From positions 72,710 to 136,709 of the forward strand of contig UCKS01000010.1 of assembly GCA_900473045.1 (NCBI GenBank): a stretch of DNA of 64,000 nt, read 5' to 3'. The notes under the pieces are model-generated. The model saw only the letters and a list, made by a program, of their open reading frames with translations, searched no databases and was not told the DNA's origin. Each line of letters starts with the position of its first letter. The stretch's first letter is position 1. This DNA is from Hyphomicrobiales bacterium. GTDB lineage: Bacteria; Pseudomonadota; Alphaproteobacteria; Rhizobiales; Rhizobiaceae. Positions 8,985-19,579 of this stretch are shown here, in pieces. A program made the position numbers and the translations under genes.

Positions 8985-10688
8985 ATGGCGGACGTTATCA
9001 CCACGCAAACACATAAGGTCTTGCTGGCCGACGTCCCGCTCAGCGCGACGCTGCATGTCTGGCTGAAAGCGGTAGCGACGGATATGCCGGGGACGATGGC
9101 GTTCATGCTCGGCGGCGACAAGATCGGCGAGGTCTCCGTCAGCAATGCCGAGGAATATGTCTTCCGCACCTTCGTCGCCACCAGCGGCGGCGCGCTCTCC
9201 TGCGTCTATGATACGGCCACAACAGCCGTTTCCGTCGCCTATTTTTTCAACGCGGCCGAAGTGGTGGAAAAGGGCATCACCGTGATGCACACCAGTGCCG
9301 CCAATGCGCCGGCCCCCGTGCCGCACGGCTATCATTTCCGTCCGCCGTTCGGTTGGATGAACGATCCCAACGGCTTTGGCCGTTTCGCCGGGCGGCCGCA
9401 TCTGTTCTACCAGCATTATTCCCACGGCCTTCGCTGGAACACCATGCACTGGGGCCATGCGGTGTCGGAGGATTACATCCATTGGCATCACATGCCGATC
9501 TTCCTGTTTCCGTCCGAGGACCTGACCGCCCGGCCGGACCGGCGGGGCGGGGCCTTTTCCGGGTCCGCCATCCCGATCGGCGACGATGGCGGCATTCGCG
9601 TCTTCTTCACCGAGCAGGTGATCGACCGCACGCCCGAAACTCAGGTGCAGCTGACCGCCACCTCGCACAACATCATCACCGCCAGCCAGGCCGAGATCAT
9701 TCTGCCCAGTCGCCCGGCGGGCCTTGGCCTGACGCTCGATTTCCGCGACCCTTACGTGGTCAAGGGGCCGGACGGGCTGTGGAAAATGGTGCTCGGCAGC
9801 CTCAGCCAGCAGGGCGGCGTCATTCTTCTCTATGAGACCGATGATCCGACGGCCGCCGATGGTTGGCGTTTCGTCGGTACGCTGTTGCTGGAAGAGCGAT
9901 TCGGCACCGCCGTCATCGAGTGCCCGTGCCTGCTGCCGCTCGATGGCCCGGCCGACGACCCGCAGACGCATTGGGCGCTGATCTACGGCCTGATGAACAG
10001 CACCCATGCCGATACCGGCCGCAAGAACCTGACATTGATTGCGGTCGGACATTTCGATGGCGTTCGCTTCCTGACGGATTTCGAGCAGGAACTCGATTTC
10101 GGCACCGACAATTACGCCTTTCAGGCCTTCGTCGATGAGGGCGTGCCGGTCGGCATCGGTTGGCTGGCCAATTGGGCGGATGTGTCCCACACGATCGATT
10201 TTCCGACCGCGATGACCCTGCCGCGAAACCTGCGTCTTCAGGACGGCGCCATTCTGACGCCACCGGTCGCAGCCGTCGAGAGCCTGCGCAGCGGCGTGAT
10301 CGATGAGACCAGACTTGCTACCGGCGAAACGGTACGGCTGGAAACCGGCGCTGTGGAAATCCTGCTGGAACTGTCCTGGCCTGGCGCATCCTTCGTGCTG
10401 CATTTCGATCATCCGGATGTCGATCTGGCGCTGCAACTGGATGCGGAGGGACTGTCGATTCTTTACGCGCTGCCGGGCATTGTCACCGTGCCGCGTTACA
10501 TCGCACGCGGCGCTCACCCCCTCAGCCTGCAGATTTTCCTCGATGCCGGGTCGATCGAGGTCTTCGCCGATGATGGCCGCTGGGCCGGGACAAAACGCAT
10601 CGAAGGGTTCGAGCCGGTTCGCGCGGTGCGGCTTGACGCAGCGGAGGGTTACGTTACGTCAGGCCGCATCCATGCGCTGAAGCTGTAG
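8985..10688 (+). CDS. Glycoside hydrolase family 32 (levanase/invertase-like)
   Basis: This 567-residue enzyme is predicted to hydrolyse terminal beta-fructosyl bonds in sucrose, inulin or levan. All three GH32 catalytic motifs are intact: WMNDPNG (nucleophile Asp about residue 127), FRDP (transition-state Asp about 255) and ECP (acid/base Glu about 312). A C-terminal beta-sandwich follows, with the typical SIEVFADDGR. The first ~100 residues before HGYHFRPP are an extra beta-rich domain absent from simple invertases. The ATG at 8985 follows AAGGAAGG; no signal peptide is visible from this start, so it may be cytoplasmic. No sugar transporter or fructokinase lies beside it, so it is an isolated gene. 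Confidence 0.92.
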   Translation: MADVITTQTHKVLLADVPLSATLHVWLKAVATDMPGTMAFMLGGDKIGEVSVSNAEEYVFRTFVATSGGALSCVYDTATTAVSVAYFFNAAEVVEKGITVMHTSAANAPAPVPHGYHFRPPFGWMNDPNGFGRFAGRPHLFYQHYSHGLRWNTMHWGHAVSEDYIHWHHMPIFLFPSEDLTARPDRRGGAFSGSAIPIGDDGGIRVFFTEQVIDRTPETQVQLTATSHNIITASQAEIILPSRPAGLGLTLDFRDPYVVKGPDGLWKMVLGSLSQQGGVILLYETDDPTAADGWRFVGTLLLEERFGTAVIECPCLLPLDGPADDPQTHWALIYGLMNSTHADTGRKNLTLIAVGHFDGVRFLTDFEQELDFGTDNYAFQAFVDEGVPVGIGWLANWADVSHTIDFPTAMTLPRNLRLQDGAILTPPVAAVESLRSGVIDETRLATGETVRLETGAVEILLELSWPGASFVLHFDHPDVDLALQLDAEGLSILYALPGIVTVPRYIARGAHPLSLQIFLDAGSIEVFADDGRWAGTKRIEGFEPVRAVRLDAAEGYVTSGRIHALKL

Positions 10689-10794
10689 GATTTTGCCGCA
10701 GCGGATCTCCCGAAAAGGCCGTCCGGATTTATCTAAAAACGTCTCTTTAACGTTTACCGGTTAGTAATCTCTTGGAAAGTGAGAGATTTCAGCG

Positions 10795-11367
10795 ATGCGT
10801 ATTGCGTTTATCGTCGCCCTTCTGCTGCTGGCCGGCTGTGCGAGTGCACCCCGGGATACCCGGAATGCCTGCGCGATTTTCGAGCAGCGTGACGGTTGGT
10901 TCAACAATTGGCAGCGCGCTGCAAACCATGCCGAGCGCCAATATGGCGTTCCCGTGCATATCCTCATGGCGACGATCTATACCGAATCCGGTTTCCGCCC
11001 GGATGCCCGGCCGCCCCGCACCAAACTGTTCGGCTTCATTCCCTGGAAACGGCAATCGACGGCCTATGGCTTCTCGCAGGCGCTGAACGGTACATGGTCT
11101 GAATACAAGCGCTCGACCGGCAACCTGATGGCCCGGCGGACGAAATTCTCCGATGCGATCCACTTTGTCGCCTGGTACCACAACAAGAACAGCCGGAAGA
11201 ACGGCATCGCCCGCAACGACGCCTACAATCTCTATCTGGCGTATTACCTGGGGGATGCCGGCTATAGAAAGGGCGGCTGGCGCGGCAATACGCAATTGCA
11301 AAAGGCTGCCCAGCGCTCTGCAAACATCGCCAATGCCTATGCCAGGCAGCTGCGCTCCTGCGACTGA
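10795..11367 (+). CDS. Lipoprotein with lytic transglycosylase (SLT)-like domain
   Basis: This is a 190-residue exported lipoprotein. MRIAFIVALLLLAGC is a signal peptide ending in the lipobox LAGC, with the lipidated Cys at 15. Residues 45-130 resemble the lysozyme-like SLT fold: HILMATIYTESGFRPDA carries the catalytic Glu (E64) in the usual ESxF setting, and STAYGFSQALNGTW matches the AxGxxQ motif. It should act on peptidoglycan from the outer or inner membrane surface. The ATG at 10795 lies downstream of a short A/T-rich promoter-like region. It stands alone between GH32 and LysR genes. The protein is short for a housekeeping Slt/MltB enzyme and is closest to EmtA-like or T4SS-type small transglycosylases. 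Confidence 0.8.
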   Translation: MRIAFIVALLLLAGCASAPRDTRNACAIFEQRDGWFNNWQRAANHAERQYGVPVHILMATIYTESGFRPDARPPRTKLFGFIPWKRQSTAYGFSQALNGTWSEYKRSTGNLMARRTKFSDAIHFVAWYHNKNSRKNGIARNDAYNLYLAYYLGDAGYRKGGWRGNTQLQKAAQRSANIANAYARQLRSCD

Positions 11368-11377
11368 TCCGAATATC

Positions 11378-12289
11378 TCATTTTGAAAATGCCGGATCCC
11401 AATAGGGCGGGCTGCCAAACGCGGCCCGCAGATGGTCGGCCACCGCCCGCAGCTTGACCGACGGCCGCCTTCCATCGGGATGGGCGATGTGGATAAACTC
11501 AAGCTCCGGCTGCACGCCGATATCGATCGTCTCAAGCTTTCCTGCAGCAACCTCAGCGCCGACAATGAACATCGGAATGAGCGCGATGCCAAGGCCGGCA
11601 ATGGCGGCGTCGCGCAGCATGTCGCCATTGTTGAGGCCAAGCCCCATTTTGCCCCGCACGACGACAGTGCCGCCGATGCTCGGGAAACGCCAGTCGGCAG
11701 CGCCGCGGTTGGTGTAGAAGATGCCGCGATGCTGCTCCAGTTCCTCGATCGATGCCGGTTTGCCATTGTCCCTGAGATAGGCGGGCGAGGCGACCAGCAC
11801 GCGCCGGCTCGGCGCCAGCCGCCATGCCATCAGCCGCGAGTCGGCGATCGGGCCGTTGCGCACCACGGCGTCGTACCCATCGGCTGCTGCATCGACGCGC
11901 CGGTCATCGAGATCGAGCGTCAATTGCAGATCGGGGTGGTCAGCCAGAAACGGATAGAGGGCCGGGCCAAGGTGCATGCGGCCGAAAGTGACCGGCGCTG
12001 AGATGCGCAAGGGGCCGGAGATCGTGCCGCGCCGTTCGGCCATGTCCGATGTCGCCGCTTCGATTTCCAGGACGATCCGATGGGCGCGCTCCAGAAAGGC
12101 GGTCCCATCCTCAGTCAGGGTCAGCTTGCGTGTCGTCCGGTGCAGCAGGCCGGCGCCAAGGCTGCGTTCCAGTTCGGCAAGCCGCTCGCTAACCACGGAT
12201 TTCGACAGCCGAAGCCGCCGCGCCGCCTCGCTGATCGAGCCGCTTTCGGCCACCGCGACAAAACTGGCAATACCGTCGAGCTTCATCAT
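11378..12289 (-). CDS. LysR family transcriptional regulator
   Basis: This 303-residue protein is a normal-length LysR regulator. An N-terminal winged helix (IASFVAVAESGSISEAARRLRLSKSVVSERLAELERSLGAGLLHRTTRKLTLTE, given here by its landmark segments) is followed by a two-lobed effector domain containing LRISAPVTFGRMHLGP and the RGKMGLGLNNGDMLRDAAIAGLGIAL segment. It falls in the CrgA/DsdC-like branch that often controls a divergent oxidoreductase gene. The divergent SDR gene at 12429, 139 bp away, is the obvious candidate target. The start is ATG at 12289 or the adjacent ATG at 12286; neither has a strong ribosome site. Confidence 0.9.
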   Translation of the reverse strand: MMKLDGIASFVAVAESGSISEAARRLRLSKSVVSERLAELERSLGAGLLHRTTRKLTLTEDGTAFLERAHRIVLEIEAATSDMAERRGTISGPLRISAPVTFGRMHLGPALYPFLADHPDLQLTLDLDDRRVDAAADGYDAVVRNGPIADSRLMAWRLAPSRRVLVASPAYLRDNGKPASIEELEQHRGIFYTNRGAADWRFPSIGGTVVVRGKMGLGLNNGDMLRDAAIAGLGIALIPMFIVGAEVAAGKLETIDIGVQPELEFIHIAHPDGRRPSVKLRAVADHLRAAFGSPPYWDPAFSK

Positions 12290-12428
12290 CGTTCGGTTTT
12301 TCCGGATACGAGTTCCTTGATTTGCAGACTAATCAGAACGTTTGAATAAAGCCATATTCCCCTCAAGCAAACGGCATGAAGGGACAGCCACTTGGCGTCT
12401 CAACCGCTCTGCCAAAGAGGAAAAGATC

Positions 12429-13193
12429 ATGGAACGCCTGTCCAACAAAGTCGCAATCGTCACCGGTGCCAGTGCCGGCATCGGCCGCGCCACGGCAAAA
12501 CTGTTCGCCGCCGAAGGTGCTAAACTCGTCGTCGGTGCCCGCCGTCAGAGCGAACTTGACGCGCTCGTTGCCGAGATCAAGGCGGAGGGTGGCAATGCCG
12601 TCGCGCTTGCCGGGGATGTCCGCTCGGAAGAGTATGCCAAGGCGCTTGTGGCGCTCGCCGTCGAAACATACGGCCGCCTTGACGTCGCTTTCAACAATGC
12701 CGGTACGCTTGGCGAGGCCGGTCCTTCCACAAGTGTTTCCGAACAGGGCTGGAACGATGCCATCGCCATCAACCTCACCGGTTCGTTTCTCGGTGCCAAG
12801 CACCAGATTGCCGAAATGGTCAAGCATGGTGCAGGCTCGGTGATCTTCACCTCGACCTTCGTCGGCTACAGTTTCGCCTTTCCGGGTGTCGCCGCCTACG
12901 CTGCCTCGAAAGCCGGCCTGATCGGTCTGACCCAGGCACTCGCCGCCGAATTCGGACCGCAGGGCGTCCGGGTCAACGCGATCCTGCCGGGCGCGGTCGA
13001 TACGGACATGTATCGCGAGATGAACAACACGCCGGAATCGCAGTCCTTCATTACCAATCTGCATGCACTGAAGCGTGTTGCGGCTCCGGAAGAACTGGCG
13101 CGCTCGGTGCTTTATCTGGCGTCCGATGATTCCGCCTTCGTCACCGGCACTGCCTCGCTCGTCGATGGCGGCGCCTCGATCACCCGATCCTGA
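12429..13193 (+). CDS. SDR family NAD(P)-dependent oxidoreductase
   Basis: This 254-residue protein is a classical short-chain dehydrogenase/reductase. TGASAGIG is the nucleotide-binding glycine motif, NNAG follows at about residue 90, the catalytic Tyr and Lys are in YAASKAG, and VNAILPGAVDTDM is the substrate-loop region. It resembles glucose-1-dehydrogenase/3-oxoacyl-ACP reductase-like SDRs of unknown substrate. The ATG at 12429 has GAGG eight bases upstream; the longer frame from 12342 has none. It is divergent from the LysR gene, which probably regulates it. A terminator follows at 13246-13268. Confidence 0.93.
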   Translation: MERLSNKVAIVTGASAGIGRATAKLFAAEGAKLVVGARRQSELDALVAEIKAEGGNAVALAGDVRSEEYAKALVALAVETYGRLDVAFNNAGTLGEAGPSTSVSEQGWNDAIAINLTGSFLGAKHQIAEMVKHGAGSVIFTSTFVGYSFAFPGVAAYAASKAGLIGLTQALAAEFGPQGVRVNAILPGAVDTDMYREMNNTPESQSFITNLHALKRVAAPEELARSVLYLASDDSAFVTGTASLVDGGASITRS

Positions 13194-13245
13194 TTGCCAT
13201 AGCACTACAGTGGCCGAGCAGCGCTGGCCCGTCTCGAAGCCAAGA

Positions 13246-13268
13246 CCCGGCATTTTTCGCCGGGTTTT
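13246..13268 (+). terminator. Terminator of the SDR gene
   Basis: CCCGGC (13246-13251) and GCCGGG (13259-13264) form a stem around a T-rich loop, and TTTT follows. It lies 53 bp after the SDR stop codon. Confidence 0.75.
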
Positions 13269-13376
13269 CGCATCGGACGGTGCGGGGTACCCATTTTCGC
13301 CAACAGTCCAAATTTTCTTGAAAATGCCATATAAAACGGGCAAAGCACCTGCCAACGCTGAGCCTCAAGGAAATCT

Positions 13377-14270
13377 ATGACCGTTGCTCCTCGCACGTCC
13401 CGCCAGCTTGACCATCTGGTCCTGCCGGTCGGTGAACTCGCAACTGCCCGCAACCGGCTGCAACAGCTGGGTTTTACCGTCGCTGCGGATGCCCGCCATC
13501 CCTTCGGAACGGAAAACGCCTGCGTGTTCTTTTCCGACAAGACCTACCTTGAGCCTCTGGGGATCGCCCAGCGGGAGGAATGCGAAGCGGCAGCGCTTGC
13601 CGGCAATGTCTTTACTGCCCGCGATCAGGCCTACCGGTTCCGCCGTGGACAGGATGGATTTTCGGCCATTGTCTTGAGCACGGACGATGCAATCGCCGAC
13701 CAAGCCCGGTTTCGGGAAAAGGGCATTTCGGCCGGTGACATACTGGAGTTTTCGCGGTCGATGAAACTGCCTGACGGTTCCGAAGCCGCCGCCAGTTTTC
13801 GACTGTCGTTTGCGGCGGACCTGCGTGCACCGGATTTTTTCTTTTTCAGCTGTCAGCGCGTCAAGTCGCTACCGTCTGACCGGGCCGCGCTGGAAACCCA
13901 TGCCAATGGTGTCACAGGTTTAGCCGAGGTGGTTTTGTCAGAGCCGAACCCGACCGATTTTCAATATATCCTGCAGGAAGTCGTCAATGAGCGCGAAGTC
14001 TCGGCACATTCGTTCGGCATGGATATCGAAACGCGCAACGGCGTAAAAATTTCCGTCCTCAATCAGGCCGGTATGTCCGGATTTTTCGACAGGAAGACCA
14101 CTGGCCATTCGCGTGGCCTGCGCGGCCGGGCCGTCGTCTTCAAGGTTGCCGACCTGATGGCAACCGAACATCTTCTCGCGGCCAACGCCGTGCCCTTCAC
14201 CAGAAAAGACAATCGCCTGCTCGTTGCAGAAGCGCCGGGGCAGGGCGTCATTTTCGCATTCGGAGAATAA
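13377..14270 (+). CDS. VOC family (glyoxalase-like domain) protein
   Basis: This 297-residue cytoplasmic protein starts with [27 protein letters not shown], the typical first vicinal-oxygen-chelate strand and helix, with a metal-type His. It has the extended Glyoxalase_3-like arrangement found in many rhizobial proteins. Its reaction is not known; the fold usually binds a divalent metal and carries out isomerase, dioxygenase or lyase chemistry. The ATG at 13377 has AAGGA close upstream. Its stop codon lies two bases before the kdsA start, and kdsA's ribosome site GGAG is inside its 3' end, so the two are co-transcribed. The link to KDO synthesis may only be positional. Confidence 0.8.
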   Translation: MTVAPRTSRQLDHLVLPVGELATARNRLQQLGFTVAADARHPFGTENACVFFSDKTYLEPLGIAQREECEAAALAGNVFTARDQAYRFRRGQDGFSAIVLSTDDAIADQARFREKGISAGDILEFSRSMKLPDGSEAAASFRLSFAADLRAPDFFFFSCQRVKSLPSDRAALETHANGVTGLAEVVLSEPNPTDFQYILQEVVNEREVSAHSFGMDIETRNGVKISVLNQAGMSGFFDRKTTGHSRGLRGRAVVFKVADLMATEHLLAANAVPFTRKDNRLLVAEAPGQGVIFAFGE

Positions 14271-14272
14271 TC

Positions 14273-15112
14273 ATGCAGACCAATGCAAATGTTGTGGCCG
14301 GCAGCGGCGCCAATCAGGTGGTGTTTTCCAATACCCAGAAACTGTCGCTGATCGCCGGTCCCTGTCAGATGGAAAGCCGCGACCACGCTTTCAAGATCGC
14401 CGGCACGATGGTTGAGCTCTGCAAGTCGCTCGGCCTTGGCTATGTCTACAAGTCGTCCTTCGACAAGGCCAACCGCACGTCGATTTCCGGCAAGCGCGGC
14501 ATCGGCCTGGAAAAGGCGATGGAAATCTTTGATGATCTGAAAAAGGAGTATGGTTTTCCGGTCATCACCGACATCCATACGGAAGAACAGTGCGCGCTGG
14601 TCGCGCCGACCGTCGATATCCTGCAGATTCCGGCCTTCCTCTCACGCCAGACCGATCTTCTGGTTGCCGCTGCCAAGACCGGTCGCGTCATCAACGTCAA
14701 GAAGGGCCAGTTCCTCGCCCCGTGGGACATGAAGAACGTGCTCGCCAAGTTCACCGAAAGCGGCAATCCGAACGTGCTCTTGTGCGAACGCGGCGCCTCC
14801 TTCGGCTACAACACACTGGTTTCCGACATGCGCTCGCTGCCGATCATGGCAAGCCTTGGCGCACCGGTTATCTTTGACGCCACCCATTCGGTGCAGCAGC
14901 CGGGCGGGCAGGGCGCATCGTCGGGCGGCCAGCGCGAGTTCGTCGAAACCCTGGCACGCGCGGCTGTTGCCGTCGGCGTCGCCGGTGTGTTCATCGAGAC
15001 GCATGAGGATCCCGACAACTCCCCGTCCGATGGTCCCAACATGGTTTTCCTGAAGGACATGCCGCGTCTGTTGGAGACGCTGCTGGCATTCGACGCCGTC
15101 GCAAAGCGCTGA
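14273..15112 (+). CDS. kdsA: 3-deoxy-8-phosphooctulonate synthase
   Basis: KdsA condenses phosphoenolpyruvate with arabinose 5-phosphate to give KDO 8-phosphate, needed for the inner core of lipopolysaccharide. The 279-residue protein has the family motifs [10 protein letters not shown] near the N-terminus, [12 protein letters not shown] (PEP and A5P contacts), the metal-site region [12 protein letters not shown], and [11 protein letters not shown] with the conserved His. The ATG at 14273 is translationally close-coupled to the VOC gene upstream. A GC-rich inverted repeat (GGGCGCC...GGGCGCCC, about 15145-15173) follows the stop, without a U-tract. Eno starts 134 bp downstream, as in other rhizobia. 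Confidence 0.98.
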   Translation: MQTNANVVAGSGANQVVFSNTQKLSLIAGPCQMESRDHAFKIAGTMVELCKSLGLGYVYKSSFDKANRTSISGKRGIGLEKAMEIFDDLKKEYGFPVITDIHTEEQCALVAPTVDILQIPAFLSRQTDLLVAAAKTGRVINVKKGQFLAPWDMKNVLAKFTESGNPNVLLCERGASFGYNTLVSDMRSLPIMASLGAPVIFDATHSVQQPGGQGASSGGQREFVETLARAAVAVGVAGVFIETHEDPDNSPSDGPNMVFLKDMPRLLETLLAFDAVAKR

Positions 15113-15231
15113 CCGCAGGTTATGTGAATTTTTCTTGAAGGCCGGGCGCCAGGCTGCAATTGCCGGGCGCCCGCCATTGTAATTTCCGGTCCATGAATTA
15201 TGACAGGGCCATCCTCCACCACCACGTTTGA

Positions 15232-16521
<1,290 letters not shown>

Positions 16522-16547
16522 TCCGCCCACGTCTTGAAATGACGAAA

Positions 16548-16577
16548 CCCGCGTCCGGAAACGGACGCGGGTTTTTT
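16548..16577 (+). terminator. Rho-independent terminator of eno
   Basis: A perfect 10-bp stem CCCGCGTCCG/CGGACGCGGG closes on a GAAA tetraloop and is followed by TTTTTT. It lies 26 bp after the eno stop. Confidence 0.95.
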
Positions 16578-16655
16578 GTTGCCGGTCGTATGGTCAACGG
16601 TCGGTTAATCAATGGCTGGTAGCGTGTTTAGGTATTGCGTATCAGGGCATGATCT

Positions 16656-16964
16656 ATGTGGACCAAACACCATAAAAAACGGCAGCTGGGGCGGTTTGTC
16701 ATGCCGCTCATCACTGTCGCGTTTCTTTCCTATTTCGGCTATCATTCCATTCACGGGGATTTTGGCCTTAAGGCGACCGAGACATTCGATAGGCAGCGCA
16801 TCGAGCGCCAGGCACGGCTGGACGAGTTGACGGAGCAGCGCCAGACGCTGGAAAAGGAAGTTGCCTTGCTCAGCGATGGTTCGCTTGAACGGGACATGCT
16901 TGACGAAAAAGCCAGGTTCGGTCTGAATATGTCCCGCAACGACGAAATCGTTATTTTTCACTGA
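16656..16964 (+). CDS. ftsB: Septum formation initiator FtsB/DivIC family protein
   Basis: This 102-residue single-pass membrane protein belongs to the divisome FtsQLB complex. Residues 15-32 form the transmembrane helix, followed by a coiled coil rich in Glu, Gln and Leu (RIERQARLDELTEQRQTLEKEV, split by landmarks) and the short C-terminal region EKARFGLNMSRNDEIVIF that normally contacts FtsQ. The length and the eno-ftsB-pdhA position are typical of alphaproteobacteria. The ATG at 16656 is at the end of a poor ribosome site; no better start is available. The gene sits between the eno terminator and the pdh promoter region, so it is probably transcribed on its own. Confidence 0.9.
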   Translation: MWTKHHKKRQLGRFVMPLITVAFLSYFGYHSIHGDFGLKATETFDRQRIERQARLDELTEQRQTLEKEVALLSDGSLERDMLDEKARFGLNMSRNDEIVIFH

Positions 16965-17005
16965 GTTGCTACATTAACCGAAAACAGGTTAATCTAAAAT
17001 ATGTT

Positions 17006-17031
17006 ATTCCTATCAATGGGTTGATGGGAAT
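17006..17031. promoter_or_regulatory. Inverted repeat upstream of pdhA, candidate operator
   Basis: ATTCC-T-ATCAA and TTGAT-G-GGAAT form a 26-bp, nearly perfect palindrome around TGGG, 80 bp before pdhA. A second short repeat, GCCAT/ATGGC, lies at 17038-17053. This is the only promoter region upstream of pdhABC, so it is a plausible regulator site for the pyruvate dehydrogenase operon. The regulator is unknown. Confidence 0.5.
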
Positions 17032-17111
17032 ATAAGCCATGCAAATATGGCATTGCTGTGATGGCATTCTTTCCCTATGGTACCGCAAAAGCCAACCATA
17101 GGGAGGATTGA

Positions 17112-18158
17112 ATGGCACCGCGAAAATCCGCGTCCGTTTCCAGTCGCAAGGCCGCTGCAAAGCCAGCTAAAACAGACTTCACAAAGGGCGCGATCACCGA
17201 GTTCGATCGCGATACCGATCTGAAGGCCTATCGCGAAATGCTCCTTATCCGCCGCTTCGAGGAAAAGGCCGGCCAGCTCTATGGCATGGGCTTCATCGGC
17301 GGTTTCTGTCATCTCTACATCGGCCAGGAAGCTGTCGTCGTGGGTATGCAGATGGCGCTTAAGGAAGGCGATCAGGTCATCACCGCCTATCGTGACCACG
17401 GCCATATGCTGGCCTGCGGCATGAGTGCGCGCGGCGTCATGGCTGAGTTGACCGGCCGCCGCAGCGGGCTTTCCCGCGGCAAGGGTGGCTCGATGCACAT
17501 GTTCTCCAAGGAAAAGAATTTTTACGGCGGCCACGGCATCGTGGGTGCTCAGGTCTCGCTCGGCACAGGCCTGGCCTTTGCCAACCGCTACCGCGGCAAT
17601 GACAATGTGTCGCTTGCCTATTTCGGCGACGGCGCTGCCAACCAGGGCCAGGTCTACGAGAGCTTCAACATGGCGGCTCTGTGGAACCTGCCGGTGATCT
17701 ATATCGTCGAGAACAACCGCTACGCCATGGGCACCTCGGTGTCGCGCGCCTCTGCCGGTCATGATTTCTCGCAGCGCGGCGTCGCTCTCGGTATTCCCGG
17801 CTTCCAGGTCGACGGCATGGATGTGCGCGCTGTCAAGGCTGCGGGCGACCATGCTGTCGAACACTGCCGCGCCGGCAAAGGCCCGATGATCCTCGAGATG
17901 CAGACCTACCGCTATCGCGGTCACTCGATGTCGGACCCGGCCAAGTACCGCTCGAAGGACGAAGTGCAGAAGATGCGCTCCGAGAACGACCCGATCGAAA
18001 AAGTAAGGGTGCGCCTGCTGGAAAACAGCTGGGCGAGCGAAGACGAGCTGAAGGCAATCGACAAGGACGTTCGCGACATCGTCGCCGACAGCGCCGATTT
18101 TGCCCAGGCCGATCCGGAGCCGGATGTATCCGAGCTCTACACCGACATTCTGCTTTAA
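17112..18158 (+). CDS. pdhA: Pyruvate dehydrogenase E1 component subunit alpha
   Basis: PdhA with PdhB forms the thiamine-diphosphate-dependent E1 enzyme that decarboxylates pyruvate and acetylates the lipoyl group of E2. The 348-residue protein has an Ala/Lys-rich N-terminus followed by the E1-alpha fold: YREMLLIRRFEEKAGQLY, GFCHLYIGQEAV, SRGKGGSMHMF, and the ThDP/Mg motif GDGAANQGQVYESFN ending in NN. YRYRGHSMSDPAKYR is the conserved C-terminal loop that is phosphorylated in eukaryotes. GGGAGG lies five bases before the ATG at 17112. It is the first gene of pdhABC, 21 bp before pdhB. Confidence 0.98.
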   Translation: MAPRKSASVSSRKAAAKPAKTDFTKGAITEFDRDTDLKAYREMLLIRRFEEKAGQLYGMGFIGGFCHLYIGQEAVVVGMQMALKEGDQVITAYRDHGHMLACGMSARGVMAELTGRRSGLSRGKGGSMHMFSKEKNFYGGHGIVGAQVSLGTGLAFANRYRGNDNVSLAYFGDGAANQGQVYESFNMAALWNLPVIYIVENNRYAMGTSVSRASAGHDFSQRGVALGIPGFQVDGMDVRAVKAAGDHAVEHCRAGKGPMILEMQTYRYRGHSMSDPAKYRSKDEVQKMRSENDPIEKVRVRLLENSWASEDELKAIDKDVRDIVADSADFAQADPEPDVSELYTDILL

Positions 18159-18179
18159 GACCGGGACGAGGAAAACATC

Positions 18180-19565
18180 ATGCCAATCGAAATTCTGATG
18201 CCCGCTCTGTCTCCGACGATGGAAGAAGGCACACTCAGCAAGTGGCTGAAAAACGAAGGCGATAAGGTTGCCTCCGGCGACGTGATTGCCGAAATCGAAA
18301 CCGACAAAGCGACCATGGAAGTGGAAGCCGTTGACGAAGGTGTTATCGGCAAGATCCTGATCGCCGCCGGTACCGAAGGCGTCAAGGTCAATACCGCGAT
18401 CGCAGTCCTGCTTCAGGATGGCGAGAGCGCCAGCGACGCTGCTGCCCCCAAGGCTGCAGCACCTGTTGCCGCGGCAGAGCCCGCCAAGACGGAAGCCCCG
18501 GCAAAGTCGGAAGCGCCGGCAACCGTTCCGGCTCAGCCGAAGGCGAACATTCCTTCCGATCCGGATATTCCGGCCGGCACCGAAATGGTCTCCACCACCG
18601 TGCGCGAAGCGCTTCGTGACGCCATGGCCGAAGAGATGCGCCGCAGCGAAGACGTCTTCGTCATGGGCGAGGAAGTCGCCGAATATCAGGGTGCCTACAA
18701 GATCACGCAGGGCCTGCTGCAGGAATTCGGTCCCCGCCGCGTCGTCGATACACCGATCACCGAACACGGCTTTGCCGGTATCGGCGTTGGTGCTGCGATG
18801 ACCGGCCTGCGTCCGATCGTCGAGTTCATGACCTTCAACTTCGCCATGCAGGCGATCGACCAGATCATCAACTCGGCGGCAAAGACCCTTTATATGTCCG
18901 GTGGACAGATGGGCGCTCCGATGGTGTTCCGTGGTCCGTCGGGTGCTGCTGCCCGCGTCGGCGCCCAGCATTCGCAGTGCTATGCCGCCTGGTACAGCCA
19001 TATTCCGGGCCTGAAAGTCGTCATGCCCTATACGGCAGCCGACGCCAAGGGTTTGCTCAAGGCCGCCATCCGCGATCCGAACCCGGTGATCTTCCTCGAA
19101 AACGAAATCCTCTACGGTCACTCCTTCGACGTGCCGAAGATGGACGATTTCGTTCTGCCGATCGGCAAGGCGCGTATTCACCGCGTCGGCAAGGATGCGA
19201 CCATCGTTTCCTTCGGTATCGGCATGACCTACGCGGTCAAGGCTGCGGCCGAACTGGAGAAGGAAGGCATCGACGTCGAGATCATCGATCTGCGCACCAT
19301 CCGTCCGATGGATCTGCCGGCTGTGATTGAATCGGTGAAGAAGACCGGTCGTCTGGTCACCGTCGAGGAAGGCTATCCGCAGTCCTCCGTCGGCACCGAA
19401 ATTGCCACCCGCGTCATGCAGCAGGCCTTCGATTATCTCGATGCGCCGATCTTGACGATCGCCGGCAAGGACGTTCCGATGCCTTATGCCGCCAACCTTG
19501 AAAAGCTGGCCCTGCCGAATGTCGGCGAAGTCGTCCAGGCGGTAAAAACCGTCTGCTACAAATAA
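18180..19565 (+). CDS. pdhB: Pyruvate dehydrogenase E1 component subunit beta (with lipoyl domain)
   Basis: This 461-residue E1-beta subunit carries an additional N-terminal lipoyl domain, a feature of alphaproteobacterial PdhB. Residues 1-80 are the lipoyl domain, with the lipoylated Lys in ETDKATMEV. An Ala/Pro/Lys-rich flexible linker spans about 85-135. The E1-beta body then follows, with [50 protein letters not shown] and the C-terminal transketolase domain [16 protein letters not shown]. It is co-transcribed with pdhA and pdhC and starts with GAGG eight bases upstream of the ATG. Confidence 0.98.
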   Translation: MPIEILMPALSPTMEEGTLSKWLKNEGDKVASGDVIAEIETDKATMEVEAVDEGVIGKILIAAGTEGVKVNTAIAVLLQDGESASDAAAPKAAAPVAAAEPAKTEAPAKSEAPATVPAQPKANIPSDPDIPAGTEMVSTTVREALRDAMAEEMRRSEDVFVMGEEVAEYQGAYKITQGLLQEFGPRRVVDTPITEHGFAGIGVGAAMTGLRPIVEFMTFNFAMQAIDQIINSAAKTLYMSGGQMGAPMVFRGPSGAAARVGAQHSQCYAAWYSHIPGLKVVMPYTAADAKGLLKAAIRDPNPVIFLENEILYGHSFDVPKMDDFVLPIGKARIHRVGKDATIVSFGIGMTYAVKAAAELEKEGIDVEIIDLRTIRPMDLPAVIESVKKTGRLVTVEEGYPQSSVGTEIATRVMQQAFDYLDAPILTIAGKDVPMPYAANLEKLALPNVGEVVQAVKTVCYK

Positions 19566-19579
19566 GGGAGGGTGAAGAG

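Noticed and set aside
17013-19181. Minus-strand open frame of 722 codons across pdhA and pdhB
   Set aside because: It mirrors the codon pattern of the pdh genes, has a His/Asp/Gly-rich composition typical of antisense frames and no family motif.
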